A stretch of 59,698 nt of DNA from Paenibacillus sp. PAMC 26794 (GCF_000316035.1 NZ_ANHX01000064.1:1-59698); one strand, 5' to 3'. Positions 43,328 to 52,490 are shown, numbered from the stretch's first letter. Numbers and translations: made by a program. Notes: a model not told the origin generated them from the letters alone.

Positions 43328-44378
43328 TGGACTTTTTCTCCTTTCTCCGCTTCAGGAATGAATAACCGATCTGAGCTGATACAAATAACGTCAATACAGC
43401 CTGGATGACACTGCCAACTTCCAGCGGTACATCCGTGTTCCGTTCCATCCCCATGGCACCTGTCTGTAACGCAGCCAGCAAAATAGCTGCCACAGCTGTA
43501 CCCAGTGGATGCGAGCGGGCAAGCAACGTTGCCATAATGCCACTCCATGCGTAACTCGCCGATGACAATGAGCCATCAAGGAAACGGTACTGTGTACCGA
43601 GCACTTCCCCCGCACCCGCGAGTCCAGCAAGTCCACCACTGATGACCATGGACAGCATCATCATGCGAATGCGACGAACACCGCCGTAGGTTGCAAAAGA
43701 CGGGTTGCTGCCGAGCATGCGGATCTCGTAACCGGTCACCGTTTTATGTGTGAACCAGTAGATCAGAATGGCCGCTACAATGGCAATAATGAAGCCGGCA
43801 TGCAGCCCCATGCCTTGGAACAACTTCGGTAACCAGATACTCTGGTCAATCATGGGTGTCTGGGCCATCGCTGCTGATCCAGTCCGATCCTTGAATGGAT
43901 AGGAGACCATGTAGCCGCCAAAATAAATGGCAATATAGTTAAGTAGTAAGGTTGTGATCAACAGGTTCATCCCGAAGCGTGCATCCAGCCAGCCTGCAAA
44001 CAGGGACCAGATTCCCCCGGCAACAATACCTGCCACAATCGCAGCAATACACACAAACCAGCCTGGGCCTGGCAGATAGAGCGCCGTGAGCGCAGCACTG
44101 AGCCCGCCAAGAATCATCTGGCCTTCGGCTCCCATGTTGAAGAATCCGGCACGGAATGCCAATGCTACGCCAAGCCCCGCCAAGATGATTGGTGTGGAAC
44201 GAGCCAACGTATTGGTGAAGAAGTAGAAGTTGCCGAAGGCCCCTTTCCACATCTCCGCATACGTATCCACCACATTACCGCCAACGATCAGAATCGCCAC
44301 AGCCCCTGCAATCAGACCGATGAATACGGCAAGCAGCGGCTGTACGAGTCCGCGAAGTGTTTCTTTTACCCGATTCAT
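43311..44378 (-). CDS. nupP: Nucleoside ABC transporter permease NupP-like
   Basis: 355-residue permease with about nine helices. Markers of the BMP-permease class are RSTPIILAGLGVALAFRAGFFNMGAEGQMILGGL and RHPLGTAVAA-like SHPLGTAVAAILLAAL. It overlaps nupO by 4 bp and nupQ by 17 bp, a tight operon. Together with NupQ it should form the channel for guanosine or other nucleosides, with substrate delivered by NupN. Confidence 0.93.
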   Translation of the reverse strand: MNRVKETLRGLVQPLLAVFIGLIAGAVAILIVGGNVVDTYAEMWKGAFGNFYFFTNTLARSTPIILAGLGVALAFRAGFFNMGAEGQMILGGLSAALTALYLPGPGWFVCIAAIVAGIVAGGIWSLFAGWLDARFGMNLLITTLLLNYIAIYFGGYMVSYPFKDRTGSAAMAQTPMIDQSIWLPKLFQGMGLHAGFIIAIVAAILIYWFTHKTVTGYEIRMLGSNPSFATYGGVRRIRMMMLSMVISGGLAGLAGAGEVLGTQYRFLDGSLSSASYAWSGIMATLLARSHPLGTAVAAILLAALQTGAMGMERNTDVPLEVGSVIQAVLTLFVSAQIGYSFLKRRKEKKSNATTV

Positions 44379-45874
44379 ATCCGCTCTTTCCCTCCTGCCA
44401 TTAACAAGCTGATCTGTTCCTCAGTCGCTTCCTCTGCTCTCAATTCTCCGGCAATCTCACCTTCATACATGACAATAATCCGATCAGATAATTGCAAGAT
44501 CTCGGACAACTCCGATGAAATGAGCAGAATACCCGCACCCTCGCTACGTTTGCGCAGCAATTCAGCATGAATCGTCTCCATCGCTCCGATATCCACACCA
44601 CGAGTCGGTTCGGCTGCAATTAGAAACGGTGTATCCTGTGCAAATTCACGGGCAGCAATCAGCTTCTGCAAGTTTCCTCCGGACAGAAACTGTGCCTTGG
44701 TCTCCGCAGAACCTGTCTTGATGCTGAACTGTTTGATCCAGCTCTCAACCATCGTTCTTGCTGCTTTGGCTTTGATAATACCGCGTGATTGCAAGCGATG
44801 ATGATGTCCCATCAGTCCATTCTCACGAACACTCGCGTCCTTGGCCGCTCCCCACATGTAGCGATCTTCCGGGATATGAGCAAGTCCATACTCCCGGATG
44901 CGCCGTACAGGCCAGTTCGTTGTATCCTGCCCGGACAGCAAGACACGACCACTGTCCGCCTTACGCAGTCCTGCAATCACCTGAATCAGTTCCGACTGTC
45001 CGTTACCGGAGATACCCGCTATGCCAACGACCTCGCCTTTTCGAACCTCCATATGAATGTCCTTGAGCGGCGAACGATCCTTAGCTCCGGACAGATTGAC
45101 CCCTTCGACCTCAAGCACGGCTTCGGCCGGAACCGATGGTTGCTTGTCTATACGCACAAGTTCACGACCAACCATCAGACGAGACAATTCCTCCACATGT
45201 GTATCTTTGGCTTCCAACGTACCTGTCACCTGACCATCCCGAAGCACCGTGATCCGGTCGGCTACATCCATAACTTCTTGCAGCTTGTGTGTAATCAGTA
45301 CAAAGGTTTTGCCCAGCTTGGCGAGCGATTTCATGTTCGCCAGCAATTCCTTCACTTCAAGCGGTGTCAGTACCGCCGAAGGTTCATCCAATATAATGAT
45401 GTCTGCGCCCTGATGCAGCACCTTGAGAATTTCAACACGCTGTTGCATGCCCAGTGGGCACTCGGACACTTTTTTCCACGGGTCAACCGGCATGCCGTAT
45501 TGTCTGCCAAGCTCGTTCACCTGAGCCGCTGCTTTTTTGCGGTCAAATGCGCCTGCCTTAGCCGGTTCGCGTCCGATCACGATGTTCTCCGCTACCGTAA
45601 AGGAAGGGAACAGCATGAAATGCTGGTGCACCATACCGATGCCGCTTGCCATCGCCTGGGACGGTGTGGCAAAGCTCACCTCGCGTCCACGGACTTTGAT
45701 TGTGCCTGACGTAGGCTGTTCCATACCGTACAGCATACGCATCAAGGTTGTTTTACCGGCTCCATTCTCACCTACCAGGGCATGAATCTCTCCCTCACGC
45801 AAATTAAAACGGATGTCACGGTTAGCGGTGAAGCCGCCGTACTTCTTCGTAATGTGCTCCATCTCCAACAGCAT
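44375..45874 (-). CDS. nupO: Nucleoside ABC transporter ATPase NupO-like (double ATPase)
   Basis: 499 residues with two fused ATP-binding cassettes, as in RbsA/MglA/YufO. The first half has Walker A GENGAGKTT, signature LGMQQR (a known deviation) and Walker B IIILDEPSAVL. The second half has GISGNGQSE in place of a classical Walker A and LSGGNLQK, so the second site is probably catalytically weak. ATG 45874 (MLLEMEHITKK) is chosen over the longer frame (to 45919) because GGAGCG lies about 11 bp upstream. It follows a hairpin behind nupN. Confidence 0.93.
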   Translation of the reverse strand: MLLEMEHITKKYGGFTANRDIRFNLREGEIHALVGENGAGKTTLMRMLYGMEQPTSGTIKVRGREVSFATPSQAMASGIGMVHQHFMLFPSFTVAENIVIGREPAKAGAFDRKKAAAQVNELGRQYGMPVDPWKKVSECPLGMQQRVEILKVLHQGADIIILDEPSAVLTPLEVKELLANMKSLAKLGKTFVLITHKLQEVMDVADRITVLRDGQVTGTLEAKDTHVEELSRLMVGRELVRIDKQPSVPAEAVLEVEGVNLSGAKDRSPLKDIHMEVRKGEVVGIAGISGNGQSELIQVIAGLRKADSGRVLLSGQDTTNWPVRRIREYGLAHIPEDRYMWGAAKDASVRENGLMGHHHRLQSRGIIKAKAARTMVESWIKQFSIKTGSAETKAQFLSGGNLQKLIAAREFAQDTPFLIAAEPTRGVDIGAMETIHAELLRKRSEGAGILLISSELSEILQLSDRIIVMYEGEIAGELRAEEATEEQISLLMAGGKERI

Positions 45875-45917
45875 ATCTCGCGTTCGCTCCTCTCGGTCTC
45901 GGTCATTTAATAGCAGC

Positions 45918-45946
45918 AAAACCGGCTGCCTGATCGGGCAGCCGGC
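45918..45946 (-). terminator. Attenuator-like hairpin between nupN and nupO
   Basis: Perfect 9-bp stem CCGGCTGCC / GGCAGCCGG followed on the minus strand by TTTTGC. It probably lets nupN be transcribed in excess. Confidence 0.7.
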
Positions 45947-45988
45947 TGATCCATTCCATCACTCATTCATTGAAAAGAACATTCAAAA

Positions 45989-47020
45989 CTATTGTTGCAA
46001 TGGATCTTTGACTACGATTTTGCCAGATACGATATCATCTTTGATTGCTTTAACCTTGTCGATCACTTCTTGTCCAACAAAAGCATTCAGCGGAGATTCG
46101 CTATCACGTGTAACGTAAGTCAGGCCTACACCGTCTTCTTTCAGGCCGTAGTTTACTGCACCTGCTTTGAAGTTGCCTTCTACGAAATCTTTCACGGTCT
46201 CATAAGCAACCGTATCGGTTGACTTCAATTGAGACAATACGATATGTTCCGGGTCTTCAACAGTACGGTCCGTATCCTGACCGGAAGTGTAGAAGCCTTT
46301 TTCTTTGGCTGCTTCGAACACGCCAAGATCACCTACAGCTGATGCGCCAGCGATGAAGTCAGCGCCTTTGCCGAATTGTACCAGCGCCAATTCTTTTGCT
46401 TTGGCCGGGTCGTTAAATCCACCTACATAGTTCACGAGGAATTCTGCATCCGGATTCACGGATTCCAATCCAGCTTTGAAACCTTCCGTATATTTCTTGA
46501 TCAATGGTACATCCATTGCTGCGATCATGCCGACTTTATCTGTTTTGGTGGACAATCCAGCAGCTGCACCGAGCAGGTACGCCCCTTCATATTCACGGAA
46601 ACCAACGCTACGTACGTTAGGCAGATCAACGGTTGTATCTACAATCGCAAAGGACTTGTCCGGATTTTCTGCAGCGACTTTCTTCAATGCATCTTCTGCC
46701 TGGAAAGTGGCTGTAATAATCAGATCATAATTCTCGGCAACCGCAGCACGCAGATTTTGTTCAAATGCTGCCGGATCTGTCGATTCAATCGTCTTGGTAT
46801 CTACTTTGAATTCTTCGCCTGCTTTTTTGAAACCTTCATCCATCTGTACAAAGAAAGGGTTAACCCCTATTTTTTCGGGAAGTACGAGGGCCATCCGAAG
46901 AGATTTCTCCGAATCACTGCCTTGGGCGGATTGTTCGTCTTTGGAAGCCGAATTCCCACAAGCTGCCAACAAAATAGCCAACATGATGATCGATAAGACG
47001 AACGATAAACCTCTTTTCAT
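45989..47020 (-). CDS. nupN: BMP family nucleoside-binding lipoprotein NupN-like
   Basis: 343-residue lipoprotein (lipobox LLAAC, Cys near residue 20) of the basic membrane protein (BMP/Med) family that binds nucleosides outside the membrane. Recognisable are MDEGFKKAGEEFKVDTKTIES, NPDKSFAIVDT and GKGADFIAGASAVGDLGVFEAAKE. ATG 47020 lies about 10 bp after AAAAGGGG. First gene of the nup operon with its own promoter at 47056-47085. Confidence 0.94.
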   Translation of the reverse strand: MKRGLSFVLSIIMLAILLAACGNSASKDEQSAQGSDSEKSLRMALVLPEKIGVNPFFVQMDEGFKKAGEEFKVDTKTIESTDPAAFEQNLRAAVAENYDLIITATFQAEDALKKVAAENPDKSFAIVDTTVDLPNVRSVGFREYEGAYLLGAAAGLSTKTDKVGMIAAMDVPLIKKYTEGFKAGLESVNPDAEFLVNYVGGFNDPAKAKELALVQFGKGADFIAGASAVGDLGVFEAAKEKGFYTSGQDTDRTVEDPEHIVLSQLKSTDTVAYETVKDFVEGNFKAGAVNYGLKEDGVGLTYVTRDSESPLNAFVGQEVIDKVKAIKDDIVSGKIVVKDPLQQ

Positions 47021-47055
47021 TTTGAAAATACCCCTTTTCAACATTCTTTTTTCTT

Positions 47056-47085
47056 ATCCTAGCGGATACTGTCGATCCTTGTCAA
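47056..47085 (-). promoter_or_regulatory. SigA-type promoter of the nup operon
   Basis: TTGACA (47080-47085 on the minus strand), 18-bp spacer, TAGGAT (47056-47061). No CodY-box match was evident on reading. Confidence 0.7.
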
Positions 47086-47178
47086 TAAATCTTTGAGCGT
47101 ATACACTCAAATAGAATATAATTGACGATTCGCTTTCTACCAAGCTTTGGAAACCGTTCTGTATCAAGCTTTTTTTCG

Positions 47179-47208
47179 TTGACATCCAGCGCGTCTCCGT
47201 GCTAAAGT
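47179..47208 (+). promoter_or_regulatory. Promoter of the secreted unknown gene
   Basis: TTGACA (47179-47184), 18-bp spacer, TAAAGT (47203-47208). The transcript start would be near 47215. Confidence 0.6.
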
Positions 47209-47297
47209 CAATCCAATTATTATATTCTGATAGGAATTGTCAGAATTATGACCCAAAGCTCATTATTTTCCAACCCATTTTTAAGGAGGCTATTCAT

Positions 47298-48719
47298 TTG
47301 AAAAAAATCACCCAGATCACGTTGGCGGCCCTACTCGCCGCTCCGGTAACACTCGGCAGCCTTAGCTTGCCCGCTTCTGCTTCTGCAGCATCTGCAACTC
47401 CGGCTAAACCAACCACCTCACAAAGTGTCAAAGGACCGGTAGCTCAGGCTCCAGTTGCTTACACGGAAAGCGCAGCGGATTTTGCTCAATTCTTGCAAGC
47501 GAAATACAACATTCAATTGCCGCAACAGATTACCAAAGGTGATTTCATTCAAGCCATTGCAGCCATCACGGAAGCAACTCAAGCAAGTGACAGTGAAGCC
47601 AAAGCTCCTGTCTTTACCGATCTATCCTCTGGTGATTCTTCTTATGATGCTGCCGTATCCTTATACAATAATGGGGTTCTTACGGGTACAGAAGTACGTG
47701 CCAAGGATCAACTGAGCACTTATGCAGCGGTCTTCATCGCGGTAAAAGCAGCCGGATTCAAGGAACTGGCTTATACTTATCCTGCAGAGAAAACAGCCAA
47801 AGCGCTTGCCAAAGTTGGCATTAACCCAAACCGTGTTCAGGGACAAGCCGCACAGGAGCTGGCTGCTGCGATCGATACAGGCCTGATTCCTGAAAGCCTA
47901 TACCCTGCTCTCCTTAAGGGTGGCGTAGCAAGTAAAGATTTCGCTAATACTTTGCTTGGACGCGTACTGGTCAGTCAAGGGAAATACAAACATGAGATTG
48001 GGCGTTCCGGCGATGCGGACATCTATTCCAAACTATATGCTGCATATCGCACAGCGGATCTGATCGAATCACCTGAGCTGAGAAAGATTGTGGATCAGGC
48101 CCTGCGAGATGATCTCGTAACAGGTTACAATCTGAAGGATAGCCGCTTTGATTCCAACTTTATCGATGAACTGACACTTACCTACGGCCACGATAATATT
48201 CAACATGCTGTGCAATTGGTTGGTTTGTTGCGTAGCGAAGGTATTGATGCTGATGTGCAATTCCAACCCAAGACATCTGCCTTCATTTATTTGAAGGAAT
48301 GGGGCGAGCCGAAGGAAACACCAGACTATAAAGTGACACAGATCGAGAACGGTAACTATATTGCTTCTGCGAAGGAATATGATATTCAGTTCGAGTTCAA
48401 CAATGTGGCAGACAAAGTCCGCTTCAATGATATTGTGCTGAAATATGCCAAAAAGAACAGTGACAATACATCTCCATTGATTCTCAATTCCTGGTGGCAA
48501 CCGCTGTATTATTCACCAACCGCATTGGCGAACTACCCTGTCATTTCCAATAATAAGATCGCGCTTGGTAATTACTATGCTCAGTCCTTCTCTCTGAAAG
48601 AGAATGCCAAAGCCATTCGGGAAGGTTTCCTGAAACTGGCACCTGATGCGGACATTACGACGTATGACTTCTGGGTGGACCAGCCTTTCTTCAACTATCT
48701 GAACGGTGGATCTGAATAA
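47298..48719 (+). CDS. Secreted protein of unknown function
   Basis: 473 residues from TTG 47298, well spaced after AAGGAGG. A signal peptide runs to about ASASA near residue 28. A 60-residue segment (about 90-150, AVFTDLSSGDSSYDAA, NNGVLTGTEVRAKDQL, TYAAVFIAVKAAGF) is like a single degenerate S-layer-homology repeat. The rest, about 300 residues, I do not recognise. It includes a transglutaminase-like stretch around GHDNIQHAVQLVGLLRSEGIDADVQFQP. It has its own promoter and a strong terminator, so it is a single-gene unit. Wall attachment is possible. Confidence 0.8.
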   Translation: MKKITQITLAALLAAPVTLGSLSLPASASAASATPAKPTTSQSVKGPVAQAPVAYTESAADFAQFLQAKYNIQLPQQITKGDFIQAIAAITEATQASDSEAKAPVFTDLSSGDSSYDAAVSLYNNGVLTGTEVRAKDQLSTYAAVFIAVKAAGFKELAYTYPAEKTAKALAKVGINPNRVQGQAAQELAAAIDTGLIPESLYPALLKGGVASKDFANTLLGRVLVSQGKYKHEIGRSGDADIYSKLYAAYRTADLIESPELRKIVDQALRDDLVTGYNLKDSRFDSNFIDELTLTYGHDNIQHAVQLVGLLRSEGIDADVQFQPKTSAFIYLKEWGEPKETPDYKVTQIENGNYIASAKEYDIQFEFNNVADKVRFNDIVLKYAKKNSDNTSPLILNSWWQPLYYSPTALANYPVISNNKIALGNYYAQSFSLKENAKAIREGFLKLAPDADITTYDFWVDQPFFNYLNGGSE

Positions 48720-48771
48720 AATAAATTCCGTCTCCAACCGAATTAAAGCTCGTATTTTGCCATTATAAGTA

Positions 48772-48836
48772 ACCGTCTTTAGCGAATCTTACAAGGGTTT
48801 CGACCCCTAGATTCGTAAGGGCGGTTTTTTGTTCAG
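48772..48836 (+). terminator. Terminator of the secreted unknown gene
   Basis: Long stem with ACCGTC..GCGAATCT / AGATTCGT..GGGCGGT arms and an inner AGGG/CCCT hairpin, followed by TTTTTT. Confidence 0.8.
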
Positions 48837-48962
48837 CATTTTGCAAATTTCTTCTAAAAAATCATTTTTCTCATGCAGGAATTACCAATATAAGGTCGAA
48901 TCCTTCTATGTACACAAACACGCAATTTCATTGCGCATCTCCGCACGAACAGGAGCTACTCC

Positions 48963-49553
48963 ATGGTATATGACGGTATTCTACTCGGCTTGATCGTTGG
49001 ATTTTTTCGGGGCGGGTTGCGATATGGGCTCAACCAGTTTGCAGCACTCAGGCTACGAAGTGGCTGGATTTTCCCTGTATTGCTGCTAATCCAGTTCTTT
49101 ATTTTCTATCTCCAGGAACGATTCGAATGGGTGGCATCCATTAATGGTTACCTCTTTGCTGCCGTCTACATTACAGGACTCGCATTTTTGTGGCTCAACA
49201 GACACCACACCGGTTTCATGCTCATCTGGATTGGGGTGTTTCTCAATTTTGCCGTGATGGCTGTCAACGGTGGGCGCATGCCAGTTTCTGTGGAAGCTTC
49301 TGCTGTACTGGGACCCTACTATGTAGACATGCTCCGGGAAGGCGGCGCCGTATCGAAGCATTTTATGATGGATGCATCTACACGTTTGCCTTTTCTCGGT
49401 GATATCATCCCACTCTCCAGCCCTTATCCACGGACTCAGGTCATCAGCATCGGTGATGTGGTCATGAACGTTGGCATATTCCTTTTTATCCAGTACATGA
49501 TGGTGAATCGGGACAACAAGGCTGTGCAACCTGCTAAAACTCATCAGGCTTGA
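48963..49553 (+). CDS. DUF5317 family membrane protein
   Basis: 196 residues with about five predicted helices and the DUF5317-like segments AVMAVNGGRMPVS and RLPFLGDIIPLSSPYPRTQVISIGDVVMNVGIFLFIQ. Its function is unknown. ATG 48963 follows AGGAG. Forty bases downstream lies a tiny gene (34 residues) behind a strong ribosome binding site, and a terminator ends the pair, so both are likely cotranscribed. Confidence 0.8.
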   Translation: MVYDGILLGLIVGFFRGGLRYGLNQFAALRLRSGWIFPVLLLIQFFIFYLQERFEWVASINGYLFAAVYITGLAFLWLNRHHTGFMLIWIGVFLNFAVMAVNGGRMPVSVEASAVLGPYYVDMLREGGAVSKHFMMDASTRLPFLGDIIPLSSPYPRTQVISIGDVVMNVGIFLFIQYMMVNRDNKAVQPAKTHQA

Positions 49554-49592
49554 AGAGAAGTAGGTAGACTCCAAGGAAGGGAGGTCTTCTCC

Positions 49593-49697
49593 ATGAAAAA
49601 ATTTGAAGGTGTGAAATATTCCCGCATTGTCATCAACGCAATCATCGTGGCTTCTGTCGTTGTAGCATTAACTTCGGGATACAAGCTGGGCGGCTAG
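49593..49697 (+). CDS. 34-residue membrane peptide
   Basis: Short gene with an excellent GGGAGG site 9 bp before the ATG. The peptide begins MKKFEGVKYSRI, then has one hydrophobic helix (about residues 12-27, including NAIIVASVVVAL) and ends in KLGG. It lies between the DUF5317 gene and the terminator at 49720. A partner of the DUF5317 protein or an independent regulator of a membrane complex is possible. I see no family match. Ribosome binding site and position are the main evidence. Confidence 0.65.
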   Translation: MKKFEGVKYSRIVINAIIVASVVVALTSGYKLGG

Positions 49698-49719
49698 TAT
49701 CCATACCACCCAACAAGAC

Positions 49720-49748
49720 AAACAGGCTGCCAGCGGCCTGTTTTTTCT
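49720..49748 (+). terminator. Terminator of the DUF5317 unit
   Basis: 8-bp stem AAACAGGC / GCCTGTTT followed by TTTTTTC, 22 bp after the small gene. Confidence 0.85.
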
Positions 49749-49820
49749 TTCTGGATTTTTGCCAGGCAACTTGGTATGTTATATATCCATATAGTATATC
49801 CCTTTACAAGAACACCAATC

Positions 49821-50009
49821 ATATATTGAACTGAACATTTACACGAGAACGGAGAGGACAGAAATAACCTGAAGAAGCGAAGTGTTCGCCTTTATCCCGG
49901 GATTTTCCCTTTTGGAAAAGAAATCAAAAAATCTGGGGATAACAGCGATCGGAAGGTTGTTCTGTCATCGAAGTGTAAGTGTTAATACCCATCAGCTCAA
50001 TTTATATAC
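49821..50009 (+). repeat. Dispersed hairpin element family 1, copy D (subtype b, short form)
   Basis: Terminal ATATATTGAACTGA and TCAGCTCAATTTATAT inverted repeats, inner TTTACAC, then CGGAGAGGACAGAA, the GAAGCGAAG core and ATCTGGGGATAACAGCGATCGG. It lacks the 39-nt module of copies C and F. It ends 38 bp before the start of the c-di-GMP gene and therefore forms its leader or promoter region. Confidence 0.8.
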
Positions 50010-50047
50010 ACATCAAGATTAGACTAAACCCAAGCAGGAGATTTTTT

Positions 50048-51880
50048 ATGAACTTTATTCGTAACCTTATCCATAAGGCAGATCGAAGCAGTATGTATGT
50101 TATTTTGCTTAGTTGTACCGGGATCGGTGTTTTTCTATACATGAATAAGTGGTCTTACCTTCATCTAACCACGGCGGATTGGGTTATGGTCTACACCATG
50201 CTGGGTGCGGCGTTAATTCTGGATTATTTCACGTTCCAGATTCCGCCCAAAGGTAATCAGCAATCCATGGATTCATCGGTATACCTTGCCTGTATATTCA
50301 TGTTTGGCGGAGCTTTCAGTTTATCTGTACTGCTACCTGTCTCCATCATCTTGTTAATCAAAGAGCGCAAGCTCACCTGGTGGAAACACATTGTCAATTT
50401 CAGCATCTACAGTATCATGATTACGGGAGCAGCTGCCGTGTTTGAGTGGACTGGTGGGCAATCGGGAACTCTGGACGACTATAACCTGATTCCTTATTTT
50501 GCAGCACTCGCAGCCTACTTCATCATCAACACGATCACACTTGGCTTATTCTTTCATTTCTCGACGAAGGATGCATTACAGCAGATGAAGCGGGCATTTG
50601 TTACCGAATCCCTGCTGGTTTATTTATGTACGCTGATTCTCGCGCTTGTCCTGACGATTCTGGTGGTGCACAACGGCGTACTCGGCTTGTTGCTATATCT
50701 GAGTCTCAGTATTCTGCTCTCTCATGCCTTCAGGCAGTTGTTTATCATGTATCAGACCATTGAAGAGAAGGCCAACACGGATCAACGTACAGGTCTGTTT
50801 AACCATAGCTATTTCGAAAGCATGTTAGAAAGTGAACTTACTGTGGCACGTACTCAGGGAACCCCACTCTGTCTGGGACTTATTGATATCGATGATTTCA
50901 AAAAGTATAATGACCGGTTTGGTCACCTTCAAGGTGACAGTCTGTTGTCCCTGCTGGGGGATTTTCTGATGCGAAAGACGGAAGGTACACCTGTTACCGC
51001 CTTTCGTTATGGAGGGGAGGAGTTCACTCTGCTCATGCCAGGAATGGAACTGGACGAATCCTACAAGTTTATGAATAAACTGCGCAAACAACTTAACGAC
51101 ACGCCGTTTGAAGGCGTTGAAGTGTTTCCGCACGGTTGTCTCTCCTTCTCGGGTGGCGTCGCCCCCTATCAGGTGGATATGTATAACAAATCCCAGCTCG
51201 TAGATCAGGCCGATAAAGCACTGTATTATGCGAAGAAACAGGGCAAGAACAACGTGCACCGCCACGGCAGCAATGATGGCATGGAACACGAGATTGATCT
51301 GGTACAGGATGTTCGTGACATCGAGCAGCAGCTCAATCTGTTCAGATACAAGGATATGGATACGTTTAAACATTCCAAACGGGTCTACAAATATGCACTC
51401 GATATCAGTGAATTGCTCACACTGGACAATGCGGAAAAACGTCGTTTTGTGCTGGGAGCACTGATTCATGACATCGGCAAACTGGAGATTCCCTGGTCCA
51501 TTCTGAACAAAAAGGATAAGCTCACGGCAGAAGAATGGGAAACGATCAAAGGACACGTCACCTGGGGCAAAAAAATGGTGATCACGAACGATCGCTTCGC
51601 CGATCTGATTCCGTATATTGAACTGCACCACGAGCGCTATGATGGCAAGGGCTATCCTTACGGCCTGAAGGGTAACGAGATTCCCCGGCTCTGCCGGATG
51701 CTGACCGTGATTGACTCCTTTGATGCCATGACAACAGAGCGGCCGTATCAGGAAACCAAGAACGTGGAAGAAGCCATTCGGGAGCTACGCGCATGTTCGG
51801 GTTCACAGTTCGATCCGGAGCTTGCCGAGTTGTTCATTCAATATATTGAGAAAAGAACCGCTCAGCAACAGTTGCAGTAA
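50048..51880 (+). CDS. Membrane GGDEF and HD-GYP protein (c-di-GMP turnover)
   Basis: 610 residues. About seven N-terminal helices lie within residues 15-225, followed by a diguanylate cyclase domain (about 235-400) with the active site GGEEF at 322-326 and no RxxD inhibitory site in front of it. A C-terminal HD-GYP phosphodiesterase domain has HDIGK (HD at 474-475) and HHERYDGKGYP with GYP at 535-537. Both active sites look intact, so it could make and degrade c-di-GMP. Which activity dominates is unknown. ATG 50048 lies 7 bp after AGGAG. The longest frame (to 49979) runs into repeat copy D. Confidence 0.93.
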   Translation: MNFIRNLIHKADRSSMYVILLSCTGIGVFLYMNKWSYLHLTTADWVMVYTMLGAALILDYFTFQIPPKGNQQSMDSSVYLACIFMFGGAFSLSVLLPVSIILLIKERKLTWWKHIVNFSIYSIMITGAAAVFEWTGGQSGTLDDYNLIPYFAALAAYFIINTITLGLFFHFSTKDALQQMKRAFVTESLLVYLCTLILALVLTILVVHNGVLGLLLYLSLSILLSHAFRQLFIMYQTIEEKANTDQRTGLFNHSYFESMLESELTVARTQGTPLCLGLIDIDDFKKYNDRFGHLQGDSLLSLLGDFLMRKTEGTPVTAFRYGGEEFTLLMPGMELDESYKFMNKLRKQLNDTPFEGVEVFPHGCLSFSGGVAPYQVDMYNKSQLVDQADKALYYAKKQGKNNVHRHGSNDGMEHEIDLVQDVRDIEQQLNLFRYKDMDTFKHSKRVYKYALDISELLTLDNAEKRRFVLGALIHDIGKLEIPWSILNKKDKLTAEEWETIKGHVTWGKKMVITNDRFADLIPYIELHHERYDGKGYPYGLKGNEIPRLCRMLTVIDSFDAMTTERPYQETKNVEEAIRELRACSGSQFDPELAELFIQYIEKRTAQQQLQ

Positions 51881-51919
51881 GATGAACGGAGCTTCTTCTA
51901 TATTCTCTTAAAAAGTCAA

Positions 51920-51958
51920 AGCGCTATCCCCGGTCTGATCGGAGATAGCGCCATTTTT
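51920..51958 (+). terminator. Terminator of the GGDEF/HD-GYP gene
   Basis: Stem GCGCTATC-CCG / CGG-GATAGCGC followed by CATTTTTC, about 40 bp after the stop. Confidence 0.75.
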
Positions 51959-52017
51959 CATTTTCATCATGGAATGAATCGTACACCAGACAACTTCATT
52001 CTCGTGCAGATTCTACA

Positions 52018-52185
52018 TTAAGATTTGGTATTCAGCTCATGTGAAGTCTGATGCAGCTCTTTAATCATCTGCTGCAAAAACATGTTGTCTTGGCGACTGA
52101 TACCGTGCTGATTGTCTTGAACAAGCATTTGATGAATGTTCTTTTTGAGCAATTCACTGCGACGTTCCAATACTTCTTGACTCAT
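52018..52185 (-). CDS. Small helical hypothetical protein, 55 residues
   Basis: ATG 52185 after AAGGAG (12 bp, rather long spacing). The peptide begins MSQEVLERRSELLKKNIHQM and is predicted to be two amphipathic helices. It resembles the size and helical hairpin shape of Spo0E-like phosphatase proteins, but the SQELD-type signature is absent (it has TSHELN), so I do not assign that family. It lies convergent to the c-di-GMP gene and behind its terminator. Confidence 0.5.
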   Translation of the reverse strand: MSQEVLERRSELLKKNIHQMLVQDNQHGISRQDNMFLQQMIKELHQTSHELNTKS

Positions 52186-52402
52186 GTTGTTGCGTCACTC
52201 CTTAACATGTTTTGTAATGAATTCACTTTCTATATTAAGTATAGAGGACCTTCTCCGATAGGGAAAACGGACTCAGCCTTCCTCAGCTGGTCACACCAAC
52301 CCTCACCTAGCGTGACAACATTTCACCCCTTGTTGTTCTTAGATATCCTTCTAAATACTCCCTGATCCTCCCCAGCTTTCTCTAAAGACACAGAATAGGG
52401 TC
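52186..52402. other. Intergenic, no gene seen
   Basis: Upstream of the two-component system. Apart from the promoter at 52403-52424 I see no coding or RNA feature. Confidence 0.4.
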
Positions 52403-52424
52403 TTGGACAAACTTGCGTTATAAT
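52403..52424 (+). promoter_or_regulatory. Probable regulated promoter of the two-component system
   Basis: Perfect -10 TATAAT at 52419-52424 without a good -35 at 17 bp. The motif TTGGACAAA is at 52403-52411. The same motif stands before an identical -10 in front of copCD (54107-54115), which suggests activator-dependent or self-regulated expression. Confidence 0.45.
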
Positions 52425-52490
52425 GGTCCCATCCCTGTATAAATAAAGTACCTAATTAAGCTAATCCTAGATCAAAGGAGTTCTGCATTC

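Noticed and set aside
48781..48820. GCGAATCTTAC..AGATTCGTAAGG, at first sight another family 2 unit
   Set aside because: The sequence is the stem of a perfect rho-independent terminator and does not follow the TCTAACGAA unit.
52018..52185. Assignment of the 55-residue protein to the Spo0E family
   Set aside because: The SQELD-type signature is missing and only size and helical character agree.
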